A stretch of 25,678 bases of DNA from Suilimivivens sp964507235 (lineage in GTDB: Bacteria; Bacillota; Clostridia; Lachnospirales; Lachnospiraceae). Shown here piece by piece: positions 15,438 through 22,922 of the stretch. The DNA lies in contig CAZDPE010000028.1 of the NCBI GenBank assembly GCA_964507235.1, positions 1 through 25,678 on the forward strand, written 5' to 3'. How positions within the stretch are numbered: position 1 is the stretch's first letter; the number at the start of each line of letters is the position of its first letter. A program made the position numbers and the translations under genes. The notes beneath the pieces were generated by a model that saw only the letters and a program-made list of their open reading frames with translations, was not told where the DNA came from and made no database searches.

Positions 15438-16897
15438 TCCGTTACCTCCTGTGCCGTTTTTAATGCATTCACCACTGCGGCAGCTTTGTTCAGGCATTCC
15501 TGATATTCTTTTTCGGGAACAGAATCAGCAACAATTCCGGCACCGCTTCGGATAAATACTTTTCCGTTTTTCTTATAAGCAATGCGGATGGCAATGCAGG
15601 TATCCAGATTTCCGGTAAAATCAATGTAGCCGATAGCGCCGCCGTAAATGCCGCGCTTATTGTTTTCCAAATCATTGATAAGCTGACAGGCTTTGATTTT
15701 GGGTGCGCCGGAAAGCGTTCCCGCAGGGAGAATGGAGTTGATTGCCGAAAGGGCATCTTCATCCTCACGGATTTCACCCCGTACTGTAGATCCAATGTGC
15801 ATAACGTGGGAATACCGTTCAATACAATGATATTTTTCCACTTCCACGGAACCGAATTTACTGATTTTTCCTATGTCATTTCGGCCAAGGTCAACCAGCA
15901 TATTGTGCTCTGCCAGTTCCTTTGGGTCTGCCAGCAGTTCTTCTTCGAGAGCCTTATCCTCTTCCTCGGTCTTTCCCCTTGGACGGGTACCTGCCAGCGG
16001 AAAGGTATGAAGAATGCCATTTTCAAGCTTTACCAATGTTTCCGGTGAAGCTCCCGCCACTTCCATATCGCTGCTGGAGAAATAAAACATATAGGGAGAA
16101 GGATTAAGGGTACGCAAAATACGATAGGTATTTAACAGGCTGCCCTCAAATTCCGCTTCCAGACGATTGGATAAAACAATTTGAAAAATATCTCCTTCTT
16201 TAATGTGGTGCTTTGCCTTTTCCACCATGGAGCAATATTCTTCCTGATTGAACAAAGGATTAAAATCTGAAGTACACCTACCGGGCTGGTCTTTAATGGG
16301 AGCGCCGTTTTTAATTAATTCAGCCAGCCTGTTCAGTTCAAGAATTGCTCTGTTATATTCCGTATCCAGGCTGTCCAGTCTGATGTTTACAATTAAGATA
16401 ATTTTCTGCTTAAAGTTATCAAAGGCAATCACCTTGTCAAACAGCATTAAATCCACATCATTAAAGCCTTCCGTATCATTGGCATTTAAGTTCAGGGTTG
16501 GTTCTGCGTATTTCAGGTAGTCATAGGAGAAATATCCTACCAGACCGCCGGTAAAAGGCGGAAGATAGGAAAATTTCGGGCTTTTATGCTCCTCAATGAC
16601 CTGCCTGATATATTTCCCCGGATCTTTGGTTTCAAAGGAAAGAGAGCCTACCTTCATTTTGCCGTTTAAACAGGTGATTTCCAGGCTGGGTTCGTAGCCC
16701 AGAAAAGTGTAGCGTCCCCATTTTTCATTGTCGGAAATGGATTCTAAGAGATAGCAGTGGCTGGAAACATTCTTCAGGATTTTTAAAACCTCGATAGGAG
16801 TTTTAATGTCTGATAAAATTTCCATGCTGATGGGGGCCGTTTTGTATAAATTTTGTTTGTGAAGTTCTTCTAAAGTGCTGATGTCAGGTTGTATCAT
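15434..16897 (-). CDS. trpE: Anthranilate synthase component I
   Basis: Makes anthranilate from chorismate and TrpG-derived ammonia, the committed step to tryptophan. The 487-residue protein has the N-terminal LLES motif (residues 50-53), which in this family belongs to the tryptophan feedback site. The chorismate-binding domain carries PLAGTRPRGKTEEED, ELLADPKELAEHNMLVDLGR, LPAGTLSGAPKIKA and GAGIVADSVPEKEYQE. AAAGGAGG is five bases before the ATG at 16897. It is the first gene of the trp operon, under a Trp T-box, with a repeat island between the T-box terminator and the gene. Confidence 0.97.
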   Translation of the reverse strand: MIQPDISTLEELHKQNLYKTAPISMEILSDIKTPIEVLKILKNVSSHCYLLESISDNEKWGRYTFLGYEPSLEITCLNGKMKVGSLSFETKDPGKYIRQVIEEHKSPKFSYLPPFTGGLVGYFSYDYLKYAEPTLNLNANDTEGFNDVDLMLFDKVIAFDNFKQKIILIVNIRLDSLDTEYNRAILELNRLAELIKNGAPIKDQPGRCTSDFNPLFNQEEYCSMVEKAKHHIKEGDIFQIVLSNRLEAEFEGSLLNTYRILRTLNPSPYMFYFSSSDMEVAGASPETLVKLENGILHTFPLAGTRPRGKTEEEDKALEEELLADPKELAEHNMLVDLGRNDIGKISKFGSVEVEKYHCIERYSHVMHIGSTVRGEIREDEDALSAINSILPAGTLSGAPKIKACQLINDLENNKRGIYGGAIGYIDFTGNLDTCIAIRIAYKKNGKVFIRSGAGIVADSVPEKEYQECLNKAAAVVNALKTAQEVTE

Positions 16898-16917
16898 ATT
16901 GCCTCCTTTTCTTTATA

Positions 16918-17087
16918 AACAACGAAAGCATGCTTTGCAAACTTTCTATTGTCATAAGCCAACTGCCCCGCTGTAAGCGGAGTATTGACCCTTGCGGCAT
17001 TGGTCAAGAGCATGCAGGCATGACCTTGACCAATTGCTTGCAGAAACAATAGAAAGCACGCTTTGCGAACTTTCTATTGTCATGAAT
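16918..17087. repeat. Composite repeat island: family B, inverted family A remnant, family B
   Basis: AACAACGAAAGC at 16918-16955 is a diverged copy of the 43-bp B hairpin. It is followed by a shortened family A element in the opposite orientation to copies 1 and 2 (about 16956-17025, with CCCCGCTGTAAGCGGAG, TATTGACCCTTGCGGCATT). Next comes an inverted repeat, GGTCAAGAGCATGC with GCATGACCTTGACC (about 17012-17040). The island ends with a full B copy at 17045-17087, identical to the trpA copy. The second B copy abuts the A-run of the T-box terminator. The island forms the untranslated stretch between the T-box and trpE. Confidence 0.85.
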
Positions 17088-17127
17088 AAAAAACGTCCTT
17101 GACAGAATTTCATTTCTGTCAAGGACG
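17088..17127 (-). terminator. T-box terminator of the trp operon
   Basis: On the minus strand, CGTCCTTGACAGAA (17127-17114) pairs with TTCTGTCAAGGACG (17107-17094) around a six-base loop, followed by six T (17093-17088). The 14-pair stem is perfect. Confidence 0.95.
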
Positions 17128-17404
17128 AATAATAAACTATCCGCGGTGCCACCTTGATTTACAGCTGTGCTGTACGCTTAACAGGATACTATCATATCCC
17201 CGGCAACTGACGCATGCCTCTGCGTTGCAGAATACTGGATGAAGTTCGTTTAAATGATTTTCCATGTAATAAGCTTCATTTTTCACTGCACCCTCAGCGG
17301 TCCATTTGATGACTTGTTTTCCACCCGTTCTCAGCTTACCGGGCTCTCTGTAGGAGCATCATCACCTTTATCTCCGCTTCAACGGTTTAGGTGATATTCA
17401 AATT
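17088..17404 (-). promoter_or_regulatory. Tryptophan T-box riboswitch (UGG specifier)
   Basis: The leader RNA has stem I with base AGCGG (17378-17374) pairing with CCGCU (17300-17296) and GAUGA pairing with UCAUC. The specifier loop AAAUGGA places UGG at 17304-17302, a Trp codon. The conserved T-box GGUGGCACCGCGG lies at 17153-17141 and pairs with the tRNA acceptor end to form the antiterminator. The terminator follows. By the known T-box mechanism, uncharged tRNA-Trp permits readthrough into trpEGDCFBA. Specifier and downstream genes agree. Confidence 0.96.
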
Positions 17405-17410
17405 TCTTTA

Positions 17411-17439
17411 ATCATAACGCTGTAAAAAGGAATTGTCAA
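17411..17439 (-). promoter_or_regulatory. Promoter of the trp operon
   Basis: TTGACA (17439-17434), a 17-base spacer and TATGAT (17416-17411), nearly consensus, placing the start near 17404 just before stem I of the T-box. A weak inverted repeat (CAATTGAAAAT and ATTTTTCAGTTG, about 17437-17462) overlaps the -35 region. Confidence 0.85.
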
Positions 17440-17492
17440 CTGAAAAATCATATTTTCAATTGATATTAATTTTAAATTATGACAATGGCAGG

Positions 17493-19265
17493 TTATCTGC
17501 CGTACAGCGGTCCATAAGCTTTGCAGGCCGCAAAGTCTGCAGCTTCCATATCCTTGGTGCCAAAGCTTCCCCACGCATGGGGACGGAAAATTTTCTCCTC
17601 ATCCACATTGTGCATGGCTACGGGAATTCTCAGCATGGAAGCAAGGGTAATTAAATCAGCGCCCACATGTCCATGGATAAAGGCGCCATGGTTAGCTCCC
17701 CAATTTGCCATGACACTGTAAACATCTCTGAAAGCTCCGTTCCCTGTCGTTCTTGGTACAAACCAGGTGGTAGGCCAGGCAGGGTCTGTTCTTTTGTCAA
17801 TTTTTTCATGGACCTCCGGAGGGAGCACAATGCTTTTTCCTTCTGCAATCTGCAGAACCGGTCCGATACCTTCTGCCAGATTTACTCTAACCATAGTAAG
17901 AGGCATTTCCGCATCTGTTTTAAAATGAGAAGAATAACCGCCGCCGCGGAACTGGCAAAGCTCTGCCGGGCACCAGTCGGTGGCGTTTAAGCAGGCTTCT
18001 ATGTCTGCTTCTGTCATATCCCACCAGGATTTCATAACAGGCTTGCCTGATGCATCCCTGCTCTTTCCGGCAGCATCCAGACAGGTGGAACCGGAATTAA
18101 TCAAATGAATAAAGCCTTCTGATGCTGAGCCCCGGGGTTTCCAGCCGGTAACACGTTCTACGGCTTCAGGGCTCCAGTAGCATCTTACATCTGAAAAGCC
18201 GCTGGCCTTTCCGGTAAGCAGATTGCCGAATACCATGGAAAGTCCGTTCAGGTTATCATTTTCTGTTGCAAATACAAAGGGAGCTCTTTTTCCGTCCCAG
18301 TCAAAGGTTGAATTTAAGATTGCTTCTGTAAAGTCCGCATTGGGCTTATAATCGGTCCACATTCGCTGTCCCTGAAAGCCAGCAAACAGGGCATTTCTGC
18401 CAAGGGCCTCTTCTACAAAGCCTTTTTCGGCCAATTTTTCATTGCCCTGCATGATATCCTTTACAATCAGGGTCATCTTTACAACAAATTCCCATTCGGC
18501 GTCTTTCTGCTCTCTGCTGTGGGCACGGTCATCCGGGTTGGGATCATGTCCTTCTTTACAGTGCTTTTTGACCCAGGCAAGAGCTTCCCTGAATTTTTCT
18601 TCATCATAAATTCCTAAATCCATTCTCCGGAGGATTTCGGTCATATCCACCCATTCAGGGCGCATACCCAGGTATTGAATGTAAAACAGGGGATCCAGAA
18701 AGGAACCCATAATTCCCATGGAAACAGCGCCGATGCCTACATAGGATTTATTTTTCATTTGTCCCACTACTGCGGCGCATCTGGCGAAGCGAAGAATTTT
18801 TTCCCGGACATCCGCGGGAATTTCGGTTTCTTCCATATCCTGAACATCTCTTCCATAAATGGAATAGCAGGGCAGCTTCATTTGATTGTGGGCAGCCAGC
18901 GCAGAGGCAAGGTAAACAGCCCCGGGCCGCTCTGTTCCGTTGAAGCCCCAGATTGCCTTAATGGTAAGAGGGTTTAAATCAATGGTTTCCAGAGGATAAC
19001 ACCAGCTGGGCGTTACGCTTAAGGTAGCCACGACGTTCTGAGTTTCAAAATAAGAGGCACATCTGGCAGCTTCCTCACCTCCGGCAATACTGCCCGGAAA
19101 AATCACTACCTTTATGGGAGTGCCGTCTGCATAAAATATATTTTCTTCAATTAAACTTTTGGCGCTTTCCGCCATTTCACGAACCTTTCCTTCCAGAGCA
19201 TCTCTGATTCCCATGCGTCTGGAGTCTACAATAGGCCGGATTCCGATTGCGGGATAATTTTTCAT
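17493..19265 (-). CDS. fucI: L-fucose isomerase
   Basis: Interconverts L-fucose and L-fuculose (the family also accepts D-arabinose) in the cytoplasm, using Mn2+. The 590-residue length matches E. coli FucI (591). The three metal or catalytic residues are in place with an offset of two: Glu335 in FATENDNLNG, Asp359 in GFSDVRCYW and His526 in GANHGA, corresponding to Glu337, Asp361 and His528. AGGAG is seven bases before the ATG at 19265; the open frame to 19286 lacks the family N-terminus. It stands alone between the family A repeat and the trp T-box. No kinase (fucK), aldolase (fucA), mutarotase or regulator is adjacent. Confidence 0.95.
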   Translation of the reverse strand: MKNYPAIGIRPIVDSRRMGIRDALEGKVREMAESAKSLIEENIFYADGTPIKVVIFPGSIAGGEEAARCASYFETQNVVATLSVTPSWCYPLETIDLNPLTIKAIWGFNGTERPGAVYLASALAAHNQMKLPCYSIYGRDVQDMEETEIPADVREKILRFARCAAVVGQMKNKSYVGIGAVSMGIMGSFLDPLFYIQYLGMRPEWVDMTEILRRMDLGIYDEEKFREALAWVKKHCKEGHDPNPDDRAHSREQKDAEWEFVVKMTLIVKDIMQGNEKLAEKGFVEEALGRNALFAGFQGQRMWTDYKPNADFTEAILNSTFDWDGKRAPFVFATENDNLNGLSMVFGNLLTGKASGFSDVRCYWSPEAVERVTGWKPRGSASEGFIHLINSGSTCLDAAGKSRDASGKPVMKSWWDMTEADIEACLNATDWCPAELCQFRGGGYSSHFKTDAEMPLTMVRVNLAEGIGPVLQIAEGKSIVLPPEVHEKIDKRTDPAWPTTWFVPRTTGNGAFRDVYSVMANWGANHGAFIHGHVGADLITLASMLRIPVAMHNVDEEKIFRPHAWGSFGTKDMEAADFAACKAYGPLYGR

Positions 19266-19320
19266 TATTTTTCTCCTGTCTTCCATATTTTTTATTTATT
19301 CCCGCGTGCAATGAGTCAAA

Positions 19321-19422
19321 GTCATGCTTGCATGACCTTGACGAATGCCGCGAGGGTCAATACCCCGCCCCTTGGGGCACTTCAATTTCCATGCCCCGCT
19401 GCTTGCGGCGGGGTTATTGACT
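19321..19422 (+). repeat. GC-rich nested palindromic repeat, family A, copy 2
   Basis: 19330-19422 matches 1-94 with two substitutions and one indel. It opens with a perfect palindrome, GTCATGCTTGCATGAC (19321-19336). The outer arms GTCAATACCCCGCC and GGCGGGGTTATTGAC enclose hairpins CCCCTTGGGG and CCCCGCTGCTTGCGGCGGGG. Read on the minus strand, its edge GTCAATAA supplies the last Gln codon and the TAA stop of the SDR gene (19414-19416). It fills the space between the SDR gene and fucI. Confidence 0.88.
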
Positions 19423-20130
19423 TTTTCTTTTAATCCTGTGCAGCTTTGGCTTCAGCGTGATATCAGACACAATCATTTCTTCCCGCTGACTTAAAATAAA
19501 TTCCACTGCCGCCCCAATCTCTTCCGGTAAAAGATAGGATTCTGGCTCGTCCCCTTCTTTAAAATCCGCATTGCGGTAAAGACTGGTTTTGGTCATATCG
19601 GGAAAAACCGTCACTACCTTTACACCGTATTTTCTTGCTTCGTCAAACAGACTGTGTGAAAAGCTTGCAAGTCCTGCTTTTGTGGCGCCGTATGCACATC
19701 CATGGGGATTGGATTCAGTTGCTGTCACTGAGGAAATATTAATCACATATCCTGCATTTTTCTTTAAATGCCGCAAAAGCTGCCAGGTAAGAATCATGGG
19801 AGCTTCCAGATTCGTCCGTACAAGCTCTTTAATCTTCTCCGGATCCAACTCTTCATGAAGCCCGTAATATCCCACGCCTGCATTGTTCACCAGAATATGT
19901 ACCTGATTCCTGGAGGCAATCTGCTTTACATAGGCACATAGCCTGTCTGTATCAAGTATATCACAGACAATAGGATGAAAGCCGTCCGTTTCTTGCAGCT
20001 TAATGTTTTCAAAATTTCTTCCGAAACCAAATACATTATATCCGAGTTCACAAAGCTTTTCACTGATTGCGTATCCTATGCCGGAAGAGGCTCCTGTTAC
20101 AATTGCCGCTTTTTTTTCTATTCTTTCCAC
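19414..20130 (-). CDS. Short-chain dehydrogenase/reductase (SDR)
   Basis: A 238-residue classical SDR. The N-terminal Rossmann motif TGASSGIG (12-19), NNAG (82-85) and catalytic Ser134, Tyr147 and Lys151 (YGATK) are all present, so it should be an active NAD(P)-dependent oxidoreductase. GFGRN after the second strand may favour NADP. The substrate is unknown. The start is a GTG at 20130 within the last codons of the photoproduct lyase gene (13-base overlap), with AAGGAG about eleven bases upstream, so the two are coupled. The last residues (KPKLHRIKRKSQ) are basic, and the final codon and stop lie in a palindromic repeat. The original C-terminus may therefore have been altered by insertion of the repeat. 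Confidence 0.9.
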   Translation of the reverse strand: MERIEKKAAIVTGASSGIGYAISEKLCELGYNVFGFGRNFENIKLQETDGFHPIVCDILDTDRLCAYVKQIASRNQVHILVNNAGVGYYGLHEELDPEKIKELVRTNLEAPMILTWQLLRHLKKNAGYVINISSVTATESNPHGCAYGATKAGLASFSHSLFDEARKYGVKVVTVFPDMTKTSLYRNADFKEGDEPESYLLPEEIGAAVEFILSQREEMIVSDITLKPKLHRIKRKSQ

Positions 20131-21107
20131 CTGAAAATCTTCTCCTTAGATATTTTTTCCTCTAATCTTTCTGTCAAAAACAGTTCCATTTGTTTCATCA
20201 GTTCGTCCGGATAATGATAAAATCCGTTTTCATTTTGAAAAGGAAACCAAACCACTGCCGAATCCGGTTCCTGTTTTCTCATTTTCTTTAAATAGTCCTG
20301 CGATATCCGAAATGTTCCCACGCTGACATCCACAATTTTGGTGAGGTCAATGGCATCACATACCTGCTTCAGCATTTCTTCGTAATGTTGTTTCCACCGG
20401 GGCAGATAAATCATTGGATCAAAGCAAAGCCGTACAGGGCAGCCTGCCCTGATCATTTCTGCAGCACAGGACAGTCTGTCTGCAAGGGACGGAGTGTGAT
20501 GCTCGCAGGCATCAATAACCGCCTGGGGCGACAGTGTAAAGGCATAAATTACGCCGGGGTTCTGCCTGACCTTCCGGGCAAAGACCTTATTTGCACATTT
20601 TGTCCGTATTTCAATTTTCAGATTTTCATGTTTCGCCGTAAAATCGTTCCATTCTTCTGCATACCCGATAATCTGCTCAAACGCAAGTAAATCCGTATCA
20701 TAAGAAACACACAGATACATGGGATGATTTTTCAGCATTTCCTCTGCTTTTGCAAAAATTTCTTCCAGGTTTACAAATATCACAATATTGGCGGAGGGGT
20801 ACATCCCTTTCAAATAACAATACTCACAGTCAAAAATGCAGTTCATTATGCAGGAGGTATAGTAAAAATAGTCGTTTCCAAAGCTCTGGCATATCGGAGC
20901 TCCTTTATAAATAAGTGTCCCCTGTTTGGCAGCCAGAATCAGATTCTGGAAACGGTGCTGAAGAGCGCAGCTTTGTCTGCTTCGGCAGAATACATCCTTA
21001 TAATGGCCGATTTCAATCACCTTTGCCAATGGAAATTTATCCAGTATTGTCCGGGTGCGTGGGTGATTCCGAACAGATTCTTCCACATAAATATGTGAAA
21101 AAAACAT
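20118..21107 (-). CDS. splB: Spore photoproduct lyase family radical SAM protein
   Basis: Spore photoproduct lyase repairs 5-thyminyl-5,6-dihydrothymine formed in UV-exposed spore DNA, using a [4Fe-4S] cluster and SAM. From the ATG at 21107 (329 residues) the cluster motif CIFDCEYC gives Cys90, Cys94 and Cys97, the same numbers as in the Geobacillus enzyme. YLCVSYDTD supplies Cys133, a plausible counterpart of the conserved hydrogen-donor cysteine (Cys141 in B. subtilis). TLSPQAVIDACEHHTPSL and RLCFDPMIYLP are also typical. A TTG-initiated form to 21137 would overlap the upstream gene and is less likely. The ATG is one base after the nucleosidase stop. SPL genes usually mean a spore former; closely related radical SAM proteins of other function cannot be excluded. 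Confidence 0.88.
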   Translation of the reverse strand: MFFSHIYVEESVRNHPRTRTILDKFPLAKVIEIGHYKDVFCRSRQSCALQHRFQNLILAAKQGTLIYKGAPICQSFGNDYFYYTSCIMNCIFDCEYCYLKGMYPSANIVIFVNLEEIFAKAEEMLKNHPMYLCVSYDTDLLAFEQIIGYAEEWNDFTAKHENLKIEIRTKCANKVFARKVRQNPGVIYAFTLSPQAVIDACEHHTPSLADRLSCAAEMIRAGCPVRLCFDPMIYLPRWKQHYEEMLKQVCDAIDLTKIVDVSVGTFRISQDYLKKMRKQEPDSAVVWFPFQNENGFYHYPDELMKQMELFLTERLEEKISKEKIFRWKE

Positions 21108-21108
21108 A

Positions 21109-21969
21109 TTACAGCAATCTTCTTTTAAGTTCTTCAAAACGCAGTTTTCCTTCCCTTTTATCTTTACAGGGTAAGAGCCCTTCTTGGTACATATTCTGTA
21201 TTACAGAAGCATAATCTACTCCCGACAGTGTAAAATAGCGGATGTACTGTTTCAGTAAATCCTTCATGACTTTAGAACAATGCATATCCGCAGAGAGTTT
21301 TTCGGCCATCAGGTATTCTTTCTCCCGGAAGCAGCTTTCCTTCCGCATGTTTTTATCCGCTGTCAGGGAAAGCTGTTTCACAAAAGAAAACAACATATCC
21401 TGACAGGATTCCATTAAATGTTCTATCAGCTTTTCGGAAACCTTTTCTGCTGTTCCTTCATCAGATACTATTTTTAGAAACACCATTTGATGAGGGCCGA
21501 AAAAATAGGAACCGGCCTGATAAACAGCCGCTGCTTCCATGTCGTAAAGATTTTCGCCGGAAATTACTGAGGGCATTTCAATACTGTCTTTTCCGACATT
21601 CCAGGGCAGCATTCCCGTTACAATGGTTTTTTCCTGGAAATCGTGCTTATATAAAATGTCGGGATAAAATGTTTTTCCCGTTGCCTGTTCTATAATTTTA
21701 TTGCACACAAAAATACCGGCGTTTCCCTTCCTTTGCGCACAGGTTCCGATATTGAGAAGCACATCTTCTGCCTTCGGACTGTACCTTGTGCAGATACTTC
21801 CTACTGCAGCGGATGCGGCAATTTCGCCGGCACCGGTAATCGTAAGCCGGATGTCTGCCGTTTCGCTGTAAAATTCCTGAAACCATGTGTTTTCCGAATC
21901 CTTTTCCAGATGAAATTGTCTGATAAAAATATTTGCTTCACAATATAAAGCGGTAAATAAATATATCAT
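21109..21969 (-). CDS. MTA/SAH nucleosidase-like protein
   Basis: The 286-residue product (ATG at 21969; a TTG one codon earlier is possible) resembles the PNP/UDP phosphorylase superfamily, closest to 5'-methylthioadenosine/S-adenosylhomocysteine nucleosidases. Key residues match: Glu11 in ALYCEA, ITGAG for the central sheet, Glu145 in YDMEAAAVYQAG and Asp170 in KIVSDEGTAEK, counterparts of Glu12, Glu174 and Asp197 in E. coli MTAN. A C-terminal extension of about 85 residues with many Cys and Lys has no family I recognise. It directly precedes the photoproduct lyase gene, one base apart. 5'-deoxyadenosine, an inhibitory by-product of radical SAM enzymes, is a known MTAN substrate. A functional link is likely but inferred. 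Confidence 0.72.
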   Translation of the reverse strand: MIYLFTALYCEANIFIRQFHLEKDSENTWFQEFYSETADIRLTITGAGEIAASAAVGSICTRYSPKAEDVLLNIGTCAQRKGNAGIFVCNKIIEQATGKTFYPDILYKHDFQEKTIVTGMLPWNVGKDSIEMPSVISGENLYDMEAAAVYQAGSYFFGPHQMVFLKIVSDEGTAEKVSEKLIEHLMESCQDMLFSFVKQLSLTADKNMRKESCFREKEYLMAEKLSADMHCSKVMKDLLKQYIRYFTLSGVDYASVIQNMYQEGLLPCKDKREGKLRFEELKRRLL

Positions 21970-22004
21970 CAATGTGTCCGTTTCTTTTCTGTTGTCATTA
22001 ATTT

Positions 22005-22907
22005 TCAGCGGCGCAGTACACTTGCATAATCTGAGTTGGGTCCGCTGAATACATTCTTAAGATAAGCGACAGAGGCTGCCGCATCCTTATCCAGCATTTC
22101 AGGAGAAGCGCCTTTGCTTAAATCACGCCAGATTTTAATATCGCTTCCTACGCCGCCGCCGCTCCTTACAAAGGGTTCCATAACAACATTTTTATCATAT
22201 CCGATGGCGCGCAGAGCGCTGCCGATTTGATACCAGGGCATACCGCCTTTTCCGGGAAGACGTCTGTTGTTTTCCCCTGCATGGAAGTGTCCCAGCTTAT
22301 CTCCTGCCAGCAAAATGGCCTCCACCATATCGTCCTCTTCTATATTCATATGGAAAGTATCCAGCATAATTTTTACTGCCGGTACATCCACCTCCTCTAC
22401 AAAGCGTTTACATTCTTCGCAGGTGTTAAGGAGATAGCCTTCAAAGCGGTTCAGAACCTCAAGGCAGTATTCCACGCCGCAGTCCTGTGCAATTTTTCCC
22501 ACACGTCTTACATTTGAAACGCTTCTGGCCCAGTCGCCGGCCTTGTCGATTGGCTTAGTATAATCCACCGGCCAGTAAGAATAAATCCCGCCGCCAATCG
22601 TATGAATATCGAGGATTTCCAATTTCTGCAGAATATCGGTATAAAAAGCAACGGCATTTTTAACCACGGCAGGGTCGCTGCTCGCCAGGTTTTCATCGGC
22701 TCCGGGTCCATAGCCTGCAGTCAGTGTAATGCCCGTATCCTGCGCCATTTTTTTCATGGTGAGCAGCTCTTCTTTACTGATATTTTTCAGCATGGCGCAG
22801 GAAATTTCCAAAACATCAAAGCCAAGGTCTTTTACCCTGGAAATGTATTTCTTTTGATCCGCATTCCATTCCTGCTCCCAATAAGCAAAATAAATACCAT
22901 ATTTCAT
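22005..22907 (-). CDS. D-allulose (psicose)/tagatose 3-epimerase family protein
   Basis: A 300-residue TIM-barrel isomerase. It is closely similar along its length to Clostridium D-psicose 3-epimerase, which interconverts D-fructose and D-allulose at C3. The four metal-binding residues fall at identical numbers: Glu150 (CLEVLNRF), Asp183 (MLDTFHMN), His209 (GHFHAGE) and Glu244 (VVMEPFVR). YAYWEQEW-type N-terminus (FAYWEQEWNAD), GGGIYSYWPVDY and GSDIKIWRD are also shared. The enzymes accept several ketoses, so the natural substrate could be allulose, tagatose or a pentulose or deoxyketose such as fuculose. AAGGAG lies ten bases before the ATG, overlapping the end of the GH151-like gene 15 bases upstream, so the two form an operon. 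Confidence 0.92.
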   Translation of the reverse strand: MKYGIYFAYWEQEWNADQKKYISRVKDLGFDVLEISCAMLKNISKEELLTMKKMAQDTGITLTAGYGPGADENLASSDPAVVKNAVAFYTDILQKLEILDIHTIGGGIYSYWPVDYTKPIDKAGDWARSVSNVRRVGKIAQDCGVEYCLEVLNRFEGYLLNTCEECKRFVEEVDVPAVKIMLDTFHMNIEEDDMVEAILLAGDKLGHFHAGENNRRLPGKGGMPWYQIGSALRAIGYDKNVVMEPFVRSGGGVGSDIKIWRDLSKGASPEMLDKDAAASVAYLKNVFSGPNSDYASVLRR

Positions 22908-22922
22908 AGTTTGTTTTCTCCT

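Noticed and set aside
16918..17087. CRISPR-like array
   Set aside because: The repeated units are palindromic modules of different types and orientations, without regular spacers or cas genes.
17440..17492. Terminator between fucI and the trp promoter
   Set aside because: Only a short GGCAG/CTGCC pairing across the stop codon and an AT-rich imperfect repeat are present, without a clear T-run after a GC stem.
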